39,956 nucleotides of DNA, from the NCBI GenBank assembly GCA_031272985.1, contig JAISSU010000007.1, forward strand, positions 1 through 39,956, written 5' to 3'. The stretch's first letter is position 1; the number at the start of each line of letters is the position of its first letter. Of this stretch, positions 24,907 to 33,265 are shown in pieces. Origin of the DNA: Lachnospiraceae bacterium (GTDB lineage Bacteria > Bacillota > Clostridia > Lachnospirales > Lachnospiraceae). The notes below the pieces were generated by a model. That model did no database searches, was not told the DNA's origin, and was given only the letters and a program-made list of their open reading frames with translations. The translations under genes were made by a program, and so were the position numbers.

Positions 24907-26811
24907 TTAGAGATTCTTAAACCAAACCCCCGAAACCGCGTCGCTGGGCATTCGCCAATCTCCGCGTGGCGAGAGTGCCACGGTACCGACTTTCGGACCA
25001 TCGGGCAAGCAGGAACGCTTAAACTGCTGGGCGAAAAAGCGCCGGCAGAAGGTTTTCAGCCATTTCAGTATTATTTCTTCATCGTAAATTCCTTCGAAAC
25101 TAATCTTTGCTATGCGCAATATCTTATCCGGCTCGTAACCGAAACGGACGAAATAGTATAAGAAGAAATCGTGAAGTTCATAGGGTCCTACGATATCCTC
25201 TGTTTTCTGGGCAATTTCATTATCCCCGCCAGGCGGCAATAATTCAGGACTCACAGGTGTGTCAAGCACATCATATAGCACCTTTTTTAATTCATATTCG
25301 GGCGTGGTGTCTGCAAAATATCGCACAAGGTGGCGCACTAAAGTCTTTGGGACGCCAACATTCACGCCATACATTGACATATGGTCACCATTATAGGTAG
25401 CCCATCCCAGTGCTAATTCGGATAAATCTCCCGTGCCAATGACCATGCCATTGGTTTTATTGGCTAAGTCCATCAACACCTGTGTGCGCTCTCTGGCCTG
25501 TGCATTTTCATATGTGACATCTCTGGCGTCCTCCGAGTGTCCGATATCGCGTAAGTGCACCCGTACAGCCTCTTTGATAGGGATCTCCAATAATGTAACT
25601 CCAAGTTTTTCGGCTAATAAACAAGCGTTTTTATATGTGCGGTCTGTGGTTCCGAAACATGGCATCGTAACCGCAAGTATTCTCTCTCTTTCAATTTTAG
25701 CGTAATCAAAGGCTTTAGCCGAAACGAGAAGGGCAAGCGTAGAGTCTAAACCGCCGGAAATCCCCACAGTAACTGACTTTGCCTTTGTGTGGAGGATTCG
25801 CTTTTTAAGACCGCAAGCCTGAATAGTAAGGATTTCCTCGCAGCGTTTTGCCTTTGTGCTCTCATCCGAAGGGACAAATGGTTTAGCAGGAAATCTCCTC
25901 GATAATACGGTCTCTTCGAATTGGATACTGAAAGGAATTCTGGGTAAAACCTTTTCTCCCGAAATCCGAAAAGTCGTGTTTTTCCTTCGCTCACTCTGGA
26001 GACGCTTTATATCAATCTCGGAATAAATTACGCTGTTTCTGTATCTTTTGGAAGCGGCAAGAGATGTGCCATTCTCGGCTATTATATTATGTCCGCCAAA
26101 GACTACATCCGTGGTGGATTCACCTTCTCCGGCGTTCGTGTAAACATAACCGCAAATAATTCTCGCGGATTGACCTTCAATAAGACTTTTTCTATAAGCA
26201 GCCTTTCCGATAATATCATTGCTCGCGGAACAATTAACTATGACAGTAGCACCTTCCAGTGCCGCATCCGTACTCGGCGGTACGGGTGCCCACACATCCT
26301 CGCAAATTTCCGCAGAAACTATTAAATCCTCCATGCAATCAGCCGTAAATAATAAACGCGGTCCGAAATACACCTTTTCTCCTTCGTAATCAATTAACCG
26401 TGCCTTATCCGGTCCGGCAGTAAACTGGCGCATTTCATAGAATTCGCCGTAATTAGGCAGGTAACTCTTTGTGGTGAACCCCAGTAGTTTTCCTTTATTG
26501 ACTGCGGCTGCCGTATTATACAACTCGCCCTCATATGATAAAGGCATGCCGATAAAGAACAGCCCCTCAAGGTCTTTCGAAAACTCCACAATCTCTGCAA
26601 GTGCCTTTCGGACAGCCTTAAGTAACGCCTCCTGCGTAAATAAATCATGGCAGGTATAACCCGAAAGTACCAATTCAGGAAATACGACGATTTTAGCCCG
26701 TTCCTTCGAGGTCTGCCACATATGCTTGCAGATATTCTCCTTATTAAAATCCACATCGGCAACTCTGATATCGGGGGTGACGCATGCCACCTTGATGAAT
26801 CCGTGTTTCAT
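24907..26811 (-). CDS. nadE: Glutamine-dependent NAD+ synthetase
   Basis: NadE amidates nicotinate adenine dinucleotide to NAD, taking ammonia from glutamine. The 634-residue protein is a fusion. An N-terminal nitrilase-type glutaminase (about 1-280) has Glu46 in VFPELVLSGY, a lysine in TTKSYLPNYGEFYE and a cysteine in SAEICEDVW. A C-terminal synthetase has the ATP loop SGGLDSTLAL near 357. The frame is open to 26874, but the ATG at 26811 has AAAGGA eight bases upstream and opens on the conserved domain. The spacer to hslO contains repeat copy C. Confidence 0.95.
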   Translation of the reverse strand: MKHGFIKVACVTPDIRVADVDFNKENICKHMWQTSKERAKIVVFPELVLSGYTCHDLFTQEALLKAVRKALAEIVEFSKDLEGLFFIGMPLSYEGELYNTAAAVNKGKLLGFTTKSYLPNYGEFYEMRQFTAGPDKARLIDYEGEKVYFGPRLLFTADCMEDLIVSAEICEDVWAPVPPSTDAALEGATVIVNCSASNDIIGKAAYRKSLIEGQSARIICGYVYTNAGEGESTTDVVFGGHNIIAENGTSLAASKRYRNSVIYSEIDIKRLQSERRKNTTFRISGEKVLPRIPFSIQFEETVLSRRFPAKPFVPSDESTKAKRCEEILTIQACGLKKRILHTKAKSVTVGISGGLDSTLALLVSAKAFDYAKIERERILAVTMPCFGTTDRTYKNACLLAEKLGVTLLEIPIKEAVRVHLRDIGHSEDARDVTYENAQARERTQVLMDLANKTNGMVIGTGDLSELALGWATYNGDHMSMYGVNVGVPKTLVRHLVRYFADTTPEYELKKVLYDVLDTPVSPELLPPGGDNEIAQKTEDIVGPYELHDFFLYYFVRFGYEPDKILRIAKISFEGIYDEEIILKWLKTFCRRFFAQQFKRSCLPDGPKVGTVALSPRGDWRMPSDAVSGVWFKNL

Positions 26812-26873
26812 GATGATTTCCTTTCTGCAAGGTTTTCCATCGGGCAGGTAATCTCCGCCCCAATTGTCGTCCA

Positions 26874-26930
26874 AATATGAGGCCGCATCCGATCGGGACG
26901 CGCAACATTTTGTCGCGGACCTTCAGGACA
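26874..26930 (+). repeat. GC-rich structured repeat between nadE and hslO (copy C)
   Basis: This plus-strand segment has GAGGCCGCATCCG, CGGGACG and TTTTGTCGCGGACC in the same order as copies A and B. CGCGCAA can pair with TTGTCGCG with a one-base bulge. Its 3' end overlaps the last codons and stop of hslO. Confidence 0.6.
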
Positions 26931-27804
26931 CACCTTTCACCAAAATATTCCGCATCTCGTCAACGGTATACGTGTAGGTCGTATTGCAAAAATGGCATTT
27001 CACCTCGACATCTTTGCCTTCGTCTATCAGTGACCTGATTTCTTTTTCTCCGATAGACGCAACCGCTTCCATTACCCTTTCCCTGCTGCAATTGCAATGG
27101 AATCTGATTTCCTGTTTTTCATATATCTCGGGTCCTAAGTCTTTAAGTAGAAGACTAAGCATTTCTTCGATTGACATTCCCTCATCCAGCATTGTGGTAA
27201 CCGGTTTTATTCCGTTTAAATTCTCCTCAAGCCTTATTAGGGTCTCCTCTTTAGCTTCAGGCATTAATTGGATGATAAAACCGCCTGCGCGCTTTACGTG
27301 ATTGGTTTTTTCCATAAGAACGCCCAGTCCTACAGACGAGGGGACTTGCTCTGAAACCGCGAAATAATATGTCAAATCCTCAGCGATTTCTCCGCTGACA
27401 AGCTTAATTTGCCCGCCATATGGCTCCTTTAATCCCAAGTCCTTAGTGACACTTAAGATTCCGTTCCCTACTGCTCCTCCGACATCAAGCTTTCCGTTTT
27501 TAGCAGGTAATAATACAAGTGGCTGCATCGCGTAGCCTTTAACATTGCCATGGCTATCTGCTGTGACAACGAGACCTCCTAATGGTCCGTCGCCCTTAAC
27601 CGAAAGGGTCAGGATGTCTTTATCCCCTTTCATCATACTGCCCATCATCACCGCGCCTGTCATTAATCTCCCAAGTGCCGCAGTAGCGACAGGACTCGTA
27701 CCATGCCTGTATCTCGCCTCTTCAACGAGATTCGTGGAAATCGCCGCAAATGCTCTGATTTCGCCTTCTGCGGCAGTGGCACGTATTAAATAATCATCTG
27801 TCAT
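26923..27804 (-). CDS. hslO: Hsp33 redox-regulated chaperonin
   Basis: Hsp33 is a cytoplasmic holdase switched on by oxidation of a zinc centre. The 293 residues show the expected C-terminal zinc site: CNCS near 238 and CHFC near 271. The N-terminal folding domain has the usual GGLVVTADSHGNVKGY stretch near 75. Its ATG overlaps the stop of the methyltransferase gene by four bases. The repeat at 26874-26930 runs into its 3' end. Confidence 0.96.
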   Translation of the reverse strand: MTDDYLIRATAAEGEIRAFAAISTNLVEEARYRHGTSPVATAALGRLMTGAVMMGSMMKGDKDILTLSVKGDGPLGGLVVTADSHGNVKGYAMQPLVLLPAKNGKLDVGGAVGNGILSVTKDLGLKEPYGGQIKLVSGEIAEDLTYYFAVSEQVPSSVGLGVLMEKTNHVKRAGGFIIQLMPEAKEETLIRLEENLNGIKPVTTMLDEGMSIEEMLSLLLKDLGPEIYEKQEIRFHCNCSRERVMEAVASIGEKEIRSLIDEGKDVEVKCHFCNTTYTYTVDEMRNILVKGVS

Positions 27805-28583
27805 ACAAAAGCCTCCGTGTAAACTCTCTCACTATCCTCTAAGGCTTCGGCCTCTGTATAGTCATCATAAAACACAATATCTTTAAATCCGACTGATTCC
27901 AGTGCCGCATTTATATCTCGGCATCTATAGCCATACTGAATATGATCTTCTTCGAATCTACGGTATAATTCATTTTCTGCTTCCACAAAAAAGGTCAGGT
28001 GCGCGTGATTTTCGTGCTTGAATACATTATACTCATTTTCCCAAATAAATGAAGCGACATCCCGAACCTCGGCAATAGTACCATCTCCAATGATTTTACG
28101 GTAATTGTAATCGGTATTAAAATCAAAGAGAAACGCTCCGCCGGGTCTTATTATGGATTTAACGCTTGCAAAAACCTTTACGAGTTCTTCGGGTGTTATG
28201 TAATTAATTGAATCACAAACGCAGATTGCCGCATCAACGGGACTATCGAAACGCAGACTCCTTAAATCCTGTTGAATCAGTACAATTCTGCCTTTATTAT
28301 TTTGGGGGATATTCTCATCATCTTCCCCCGACTGCATTTCTTTAAGGTTAATATCATATGCTACAGATAACATCTCCTTTGAGGAATCTACCCCAATCAT
28401 ATCAAATCCGTACAATGAAAGAGCACGAGTCATAGAACCCGTGCCGCAAGCAAGATCCGCCAAACGTCCCTTTACAATCCCGCGATGCATGAGTGAAATC
28501 AAAATCCTCTGAGCCCACTCATCATATGGGATATCATCCATAAAAAGATCGTATACCTTTGCGAAATCCTGATAAATATTCAT
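27801..28583 (-). CDS. Class I SAM-dependent methyltransferase
   Basis: The 260-residue protein has a Rossmann-type methyltransferase fold. Motif I is LADLACGTGSMTRAL near residue 41, an acidic residue follows in MIGVDSSKEML, and AAICVCDSINY corresponds to motif IV. The substrate is not indicated. It starts immediately after the DivIVA-like stop with no clear ribosome binding site, so it probably depends on coupled translation, and it overlaps hslO by four bases. Such proteins are often found beside hslO in Clostridia. Confidence 0.9.
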   Translation of the reverse strand: MNIYQDFAKVYDLFMDDIPYDEWAQRILISLMHRGIVKGRLADLACGTGSMTRALSLYGFDMIGVDSSKEMLSVAYDINLKEMQSGEDDENIPQNNKGRIVLIQQDLRSLRFDSPVDAAICVCDSINYITPEELVKVFASVKSIIRPGGAFLFDFNTDYNYRKIIGDGTIAEVRDVASFIWENEYNVFKHENHAHLTFFVEAENELYRRFEEDHIQYGYRCRDINAALESVGFKDIVFYDDYTEAEALEDSERVYTEAFV

Positions 28584-29315
28584 CTAAGGAAGCTCAATCA
28601 CTCTGCCGTCAGCTCTGACAATGGTAGGATGTACGGGCGTAACCGGCGCTGAATAAGAACCGCTGTAATTAGGGTATCCGGACGTCGTAACCGGTGTAAC
28701 CGGCGCTGAATACTGCGCAGATTGTGCCTGCGTGACCGGCGGTACCTGTGCAACAGGGTTCTGAACATCCTGATACGCATTAGCAGACGATACCTCAGAA
28801 GTGACACTCTTTGACACGGTACCCGCGCTGCCAATGGGAGCGTCCTTTCCTTCTACTACGGATGCAATTCTGTCCTGTAATTCCTTTAATGAGACATAGG
28901 TCTCATCCTTAACCATGACTAATCTTTCGGCCTCTTTTTTAGCATTATCAACGACCTGTTTCGCTTCTTCGTCGGCGCGGTTTTTAATCCTCGCGGCCTC
29001 AATCCCGGCTTTTTCCAATACGGATTTAGCGACTGCTTTAGCATTGATCAATGCCTGCTGAGCGGCTCCCTCGCGCTCGGCTACCTGCTGACCGTAGTAC
29101 ACCTGAGAGCTGACATTTGCGTCCCTCTCTCCCAACTGCATACGATATGCTTCTTTTTCATAGCGCAAAGACTGGCATTCCTTGGACAAATCGGCATTAT
29201 ACAATAAAATCGCCTCGTATTCGTCCTGCATAGCCTTATATTCGCCTGATAAAAGCTCTATATAACGGTCTACCTGCGCCTTATCATACCCCCATTGCTG
29301 TTCCGAAAATACCAT
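28584..29315 (-). CDS. DivIVA-like coiled-coil protein
   Basis: The 243-residue protein begins with a DivIVA-type N-terminus (WGYDKAQVDRYIELL). A long Ala/Glu/Lys-rich coiled coil runs to about residue 145. A low-complexity tail follows, rich in Ser, Val, Pro and Thr with two YSAPVTPV repeats, ending in a short charged segment. DivIVA-family proteins bind curved membrane at poles and septa. Full membrane targeting here is inferred, not shown. AAGGAGGGG precedes the ATG. It leads the group with the methyltransferase and hslO. Confidence 0.82.
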   Translation of the reverse strand: MVFSEQQWGYDKAQVDRYIELLSGEYKAMQDEYEAILLYNADLSKECQSLRYEKEAYRMQLGERDANVSSQVYYGQQVAEREGAAQQALINAKAVAKSVLEKAGIEAARIKNRADEEAKQVVDNAKKEAERLVMVKDETYVSLKELQDRIASVVEGKDAPIGSAGTVSKSVTSEVSSANAYQDVQNPVAQVPPVTQAQSAQYSAPVTPVTTSGYPNYSGSYSAPVTPVHPTIVRADGRVIELP

Positions 29316-29368
29316 TTAGTTCCCCTCCTTCTGGTTTCGGTAAACTTTAAAAAACATGCTCTTTTTGC

Positions 29369-29398
29369 ATTATAGTATAAAACCTCAAGAAAATTCAA
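29369..29398 (-). promoter_or_regulatory. Promoter of the DivIVA-like - methyltransferase - hslO group
   Basis: On the minus strand a perfect TATAAT (29369-29374) is preceded after 18 bases by TTGAAT (29393-29398). The DivIVA-like start codon is about 54 bases downstream. Confidence 0.7.
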
Positions 29399-29446
29399 GG
29401 TTTATGTGCAAATATAAGAAAATTATAATCAATTTCCGCAAATATT

Positions 29447-30472
29447 TCAACAAACTTTGCGAATCCAGCCTTCGGGAGCTCCGATTGTACCCATCTGAAT
29501 GCCCGTCAAGGTGTCATAGAGCTTCTGCGTAACCTCTCCCATTTTCTCCATTCCTGCGGGGAAACAGATATCCGTACCATGGTCATATATCTTTCCGACA
29601 GGGCAAATAACAGCAGCAGTTCCGCAAAGTCCGCATTCAGCAAAATCCTTTACTTCGCTTAAATATACATCACGCTCTTCTATTTCAATGCCAAGAATAT
29701 TTTCGGCCACATAGAATATGGAACGTTTAGTAATTGAAGGAAGAATTGACTCGGACTTAGGGGTTACGAGTTTTCCGTCTTTTGTGATAAATATAATATT
29801 GGCTCCGCCTGTCTCCTCAACCTTAGTACGTGTGGCACAATCCAGATAAAGATTCTCAGCAAATCCCTCGTCGTGCGCGGCCACAACCGCGTGAAGGCTC
29901 ATCGCGTAATTAAGACCCGCCTTAACATTTCCCGTTCCTCTCGGGGCTGCTCTGTCAAAATCGCTGATTTTAATCGTGATTGGCTTTGCGCCGCCTTTAA
30001 AATATGGACCAACAGGTGTCACGAACACACGGAACTGGAACTCGTCCGCGGGCTTAACGCCGATAACGGGATTACTTCCGAAAATATAGGGGCGAATGTA
30101 GAGACTCGCGCCACTCCCATAGGGCGGAACATATTCTGCATTAGCCTTAACCACGGCATCGACAGCCTCTAAAAAGCGCTCAGGCGGAAAAGGCGGAATT
30201 TCGAGGCGTTTCGCTGAATCCACCATCCTCTGCGCATTTACATCGGGGCGAAACATAACGATGTCCCCATTTACCTGAGTGTGTGCCTTTAGTCCTTCAA
30301 AGCATGACTGCGAATACTGCAGGACACCCGCACATTCATTGATGACTACATTCGCTTCTGTCGTAAGACCGCCCTTATCCCAGGCGCCGTCTTTGTAATT
30401 CGAGACGTATCTTTGCTCCGTCTGAATGTAGTTAAATCCGATATTAGCCCAATCCAATTGTTTCTTTTCCAT
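29447..30472 (-). CDS. ilvE: Branched-chain amino acid aminotransferase
   Basis: IlvE makes the last step of valine, leucine and isoleucine synthesis by transamination with glutamate. The 341 residues belong to fold-type IV PLP enzymes, in the longer branch. The PLP lysine is in GNVKAGLNYAMS near 188, and the conserved EETGGANI stretch follows near 222. A CGLC motif occurs near 284. GGGAGG lies six bases before the ATG. The gene follows ilvN by 87 bases and is probably on the T-box-controlled transcript. Confidence 0.96.
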   Translation of the reverse strand: MEKKQLDWANIGFNYIQTEQRYVSNYKDGAWDKGGLTTEANVVINECAGVLQYSQSCFEGLKAHTQVNGDIVMFRPDVNAQRMVDSAKRLEIPPFPPERFLEAVDAVVKANAEYVPPYGSGASLYIRPYIFGSNPVIGVKPADEFQFRVFVTPVGPYFKGGAKPITIKISDFDRAAPRGTGNVKAGLNYAMSLHAVVAAHDEGFAENLYLDCATRTKVEETGGANIIFITKDGKLVTPKSESILPSITKRSIFYVAENILGIEIEERDVYLSEVKDFAECGLCGTAAVICPVGKIYDHGTDICFPAGMEKMGEVTQKLYDTLTGIQMGTIGAPEGWIRKVC

Positions 30473-30559
30473 TTCGTCCTCCCAAATTTTCTGAAAACTA
30501 TGTTCACTATTATAAACCAGCCCTTATAGTAAATACAAGCCGGATTTATTCCAATATAT

Positions 30560-31078
30560 CTATCTTTCCATCAAGCTGATTGACTCGATGCCGACACTGC
30601 CGCCGCGTACCACTTCAATGTTTCCGAATTCTTCTTTCAATAATTTAACCACCGCATCATTTTTAGTGGCGGTCTGTACGAACTCCAAAAGCAGGCTGTC
30701 ATGCCCATAATCAATCACCCTTGCTTTGAAGGTCTCGGCAATCTGAAAAAGGCTCGCCTTATCCTGTGCACTGCAACGCCTTACCTTTACATAAAGAATC
30801 TCCCTCATGTGCACGTAAATATCAGTAAAGTCAATAACCTTTATGACCTCGACCAAGCGGTTCAATTGTTTCTTAATCTGCTCAAAGGTCTCATCATCAG
30901 TGACTGTCTCTATTGTCATTCGCGAAACCGTTTTGTCCTCTGTAGTCCCAACTGTGAGGCTGTCCAAATTATAGGACTTAGCGGAAAATAGTCCCGATAT
31001 CTTTGAAAGTACACCCACCTGATTCTCAACGAAGAGCGATATCCAGCGTTTTTTCATGGTATTGTTATTTCCGTTCAT
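30560..31078 (-). CDS. ilvN: Acetolactate synthase small (regulatory) subunit
   Basis: The small subunit activates the large subunit and confers valine feedback inhibition. The 172 residues have an N-terminal ACT domain (about 12-85, opening with FVENQVGVLSKISGLFSAKSY) and a C-terminal ALS small-subunit domain. The ATG at 31078 has GGAGG six bases upstream, inside the end of ilvB, so the two subunits are coupled; the internal ATG at 31057 has no site. Confidence 0.96.
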   Translation of the reverse strand: MNGNNNTMKKRWISLFVENQVGVLSKISGLFSAKSYNLDSLTVGTTEDKTVSRMTIETVTDDETFEQIKKQLNRLVEVIKVIDFTDIYVHMREILYVKVRRCSAQDKASLFQIAETFKARVIDYGHDSLLLEFVQTATKNDAVVKLLKEEFGNIEVVRGGSVGIESISLMER

Positions 31079-31079
31079 A

Positions 31080-32795
31080 TTATACCTCCAAAATCATATC
31101 TTTTAGGGTTCCGCCGGGCTCGATCATAGGTGTGACCAATTCCTCAGGATCCAAAATGAATTCGATAATTGTGGGGCTATCCGTATTTTCTTTGGCCGCC
31201 ATAAAGGCTTCTGTCACTTTATCCTTCGAATCAACCCTTATACCTTTTGCGTTGTATGCCTTTGCTAATGCGACAAAATCAGGTATGTATCCGTTGCCTT
31301 CTGCAATAGCTTTATTGCCGTTGCTATTTGTCTTCAAACCCGTCATTGAGTAACGCTTTCCGTAAAAGAGCTTTTGCCATTGGCGCACCATTCCGAGTGA
31401 TGAATTATTGAATATGCACACAATAATCGGAAGCCCTTCCAATACAGCTGTCGCAAGCTCCTGGATATTCATCTGAATACCTCCGTCGCCGCAAACGGCA
31501 ATGACTTCCCTATGGGGACAACCGATTTTAGCTCCGATTGCTCCCGGAAGACCATAGCCCATTGTACCTAAGCCCCCTGACATCAAAAGACGCGTTTGTC
31601 CCTTCATTTCCAAAAATTGGGCGGTGAACATTTGGTTCTGACCCACATCCGCCACGACAATAGGCTCGTTAAAACTATTGTTTATAGCATCAATAATATC
31701 CTTTGCGCAAAGTCCGTCCTTTGAGCGCGTGACAATCGGAAAATCTTTTTTTCGCTCCGCAATAGTGTCAATCCATTCCGGCTCTTCACATGAAACGACA
31801 TATTCCAGCATTTTATTTATTGCAATCTTTGCATCAGCCACAATAGGGACATCCACTTTTACGTTACGCGAAATCGCGGAAGTGTCGATGTCAATGTGCA
31901 CAATTTGAGCGTGCGGGGCGAATGAATGCAGCTTTCCGGTAATGCGGTCATTGAAACGTGTTCCGATTGAGAATAACAAATCGCAGTCATTAACTGCCAT
32001 ATTGGCCGCGTACGACCCATGCATTCCGAGATTCCCCACAAAAAGATCGTGGTCTGTAGGAATGGCACCTCTACCCATAATGGTCGTAACCACAGGAACG
32101 CGTGTTTTTTCAACCAATTTAAGGAACTCCTCCTGCGCATTTGCGATAATGACACCTCCGCCCGCTAAAAATAACGGTTTCTTTGCTCTCTCAAGCATCT
32201 GAATCGCTTTTTTAAGCTGCCCGATGTGCACCTGAGTATTCGGTTTATATCCTCGGATATTGACCTCGGAAGGATAATCCGCACTGCCTTGCGATGCCAT
32301 AACATCTTTAGGCAGATCAATCAATACGGGACCCGGGCGACCGGTTCTCGCGATATAGAATGCCTCTTTAAGAATACGACCTAAATCCTCGCGGTTTCTG
32401 ACAGTCACTCCGTATTTGGTGATATTACGGGTGATGCCGACGATGTCGACTTCCTGAAAGGCGTCATTTCCTATCAGATGCCTCTCGACCTGACCCGAAA
32501 AGCACACCAGCGGAACACTATCATAATTCGCCGTCGCCAGACCCGTAACGAGATTTGTAGCCCCCGGACCGCTCGTTACGAGGCAGACTCCTACCTTTCC
32601 CGTGGCTTTCGCGTAAGCGTCCGCCTCGTGAACGAGGGCAATCTCCTGCCTGGGCAATACCACACGAGTAAAGTCCTGTTTATAAAGCTCATCACTAATA
32701 CCTATCGTACAGGCACCCGGGTAGCCGAAGAGGACGTCGACTTTTTCCTCGCGCAAGCACTTAATTAAGAGTTTATTTCCGCTTATAGATTTCAT
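31080..32795 (-). CDS. ilvB: Acetolactate synthase large subunit, T-box-controlled copy
   Basis: This second acetolactate synthase has 571 residues. The catalytic glutamate is in PRQEIALVHEADAYA near 49, and the thiamine-diphosphate motif runs from GDGGIQMN to NNSSLGMVRQWQ near 430-460. It differs clearly from the 16276-17943 copy in the N-terminal active-site region (FGYPGACT against FGYPGGTI). The frame is open to 32855, but the ATG at 32795 has GGAGG five bases upstream, and the extra codons lie in the leader. It heads ilvB - ilvN - ilvE, so it is the copy with its own regulatory subunit. Confidence 0.96.
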   Translation of the reverse strand: MKSISGNKLLIKCLREEKVDVLFGYPGACTIGISDELYKQDFTRVVLPRQEIALVHEADAYAKATGKVGVCLVTSGPGATNLVTGLATANYDSVPLVCFSGQVERHLIGNDAFQEVDIVGITRNITKYGVTVRNREDLGRILKEAFYIARTGRPGPVLIDLPKDVMASQGSADYPSEVNIRGYKPNTQVHIGQLKKAIQMLERAKKPLFLAGGGVIIANAQEEFLKLVEKTRVPVVTTIMGRGAIPTDHDLFVGNLGMHGSYAANMAVNDCDLLFSIGTRFNDRITGKLHSFAPHAQIVHIDIDTSAISRNVKVDVPIVADAKIAINKMLEYVVSCEEPEWIDTIAERKKDFPIVTRSKDGLCAKDIIDAINNSFNEPIVVADVGQNQMFTAQFLEMKGQTRLLMSGGLGTMGYGLPGAIGAKIGCPHREVIAVCGDGGIQMNIQELATAVLEGLPIIVCIFNNSSLGMVRQWQKLFYGKRYSMTGLKTNSNGNKAIAEGNGYIPDFVALAKAYNAKGIRVDSKDKVTEAFMAAKENTDSPTIIEFILDPEELVTPMIEPGGTLKDMILEV

Positions 32796-33155
32796 ATATA
32801 CCTCCGTGTTGAGTATTAGTTTTGTATCGTGCACCCTTGCCACAGCGTTCCTCAAAAATAAATAATCGCCCTAACCGTCATACGGTTTAGGGCGAATTCT
32901 CATCCGTGGTACCACCTAATTTCAAGGATTAACCTTGCACTCAATAAGATACGGGATCGTATGTCATCCGATATCTCTCTTCATTAACGCCGAAGTCCGC
33001 GTCAAATACTACTAAGGAAAAAATATCCCGTTCGGTTTGCTGCTCGAGGGCTACTTCCATAATCCCGTCACGAAGATTTACACCTGCCATCTTCTCTCTT
33101 TGCTTCCGGAAAGACTATGTACTCCTCCCTGTCATTGCATTTATCTGGTGAAATT
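32796..33155 (-). ncRNA. T-box riboswitch leader of ilvB-ilvN-ilvE
   Basis: The T-box core GGTGGTACCACGGAT is on the minus strand at 32902-32916. Stem I is recognisable: GAGG, AGTA and CATAGTC (33113-33127) face GATTATG, the specifier loop GAAGTAGC (33050-33057) and CCTC. The AGAGAG and GGTGTAAATCTTC features of the distal stem lie between them. By comparison with known leaders the specifier is GTA (33052-33054), valine. Uncharged valine tRNA should stabilise the antiterminator and switch the operon on. The 5' end is placed seven bases after the -10 box. Confidence 0.92.
32867..32894 (-). terminator. Terminator of the T-box leader
   Basis: CGCCCTAA-CCG (32867-32877) pairs with CGG-TTTAGGGCG (32883-32894) with one bulged T and a five-base loop. 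On the minus strand a T-rich tract follows (32851-32866). The T-box core just upstream forms the competing antiterminator. Confidence 0.88.
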
Positions 33156-33161
33156 AGTGTC

Positions 33162-33190
33162 ATTGTAAAGGCGGTTTAGGTAAAAGTCAA
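33162..33190 (-). promoter_or_regulatory. Promoter of the T-box ilv operon
   Basis: On the minus strand TTGACT (33185-33190) and TACAAT (33162-33167) are separated by 17 bases. The -35 box lies inside a perfect palindrome shared with the divergent ATPase gene promoter. Confidence 0.8.
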
Positions 33191-33210
33191 GCAAAACCGC
33201 TTGACTTTTA
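33181..33210. repeat. Perfect 12-base inverted repeat holding both divergent -35 boxes
   Basis: TAAAAGTCAAGC and GCTTGACTTTTA are exact inverted copies around AAAACC. Each arm contains a TTGACT -35 box, one facing the ilv operon and one facing the ATPase gene. Confidence 0.85.
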
Positions 33211-33229
33211 TAATATTTTCGATAATAAT
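33201..33229 (+). promoter_or_regulatory. Probable promoter of the AAA ATPase gene
   Basis: TTGACT (33201-33206) and AATAAT (33224-33229) have a 17-base spacer on the plus strand, 36 bases before the ATPase start. Confidence 0.6.
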
Positions 33230-33265
33230 GGAATTAAATTCCAGATTTTACGAAAGAGGTGTATT

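Noticed and set aside
26812-26874. 21-codon extension of nadE
   Set aside because: No ribosome binding site; the ATG at 26811 opens directly on the glutaminase domain with AAAGGA upstream.
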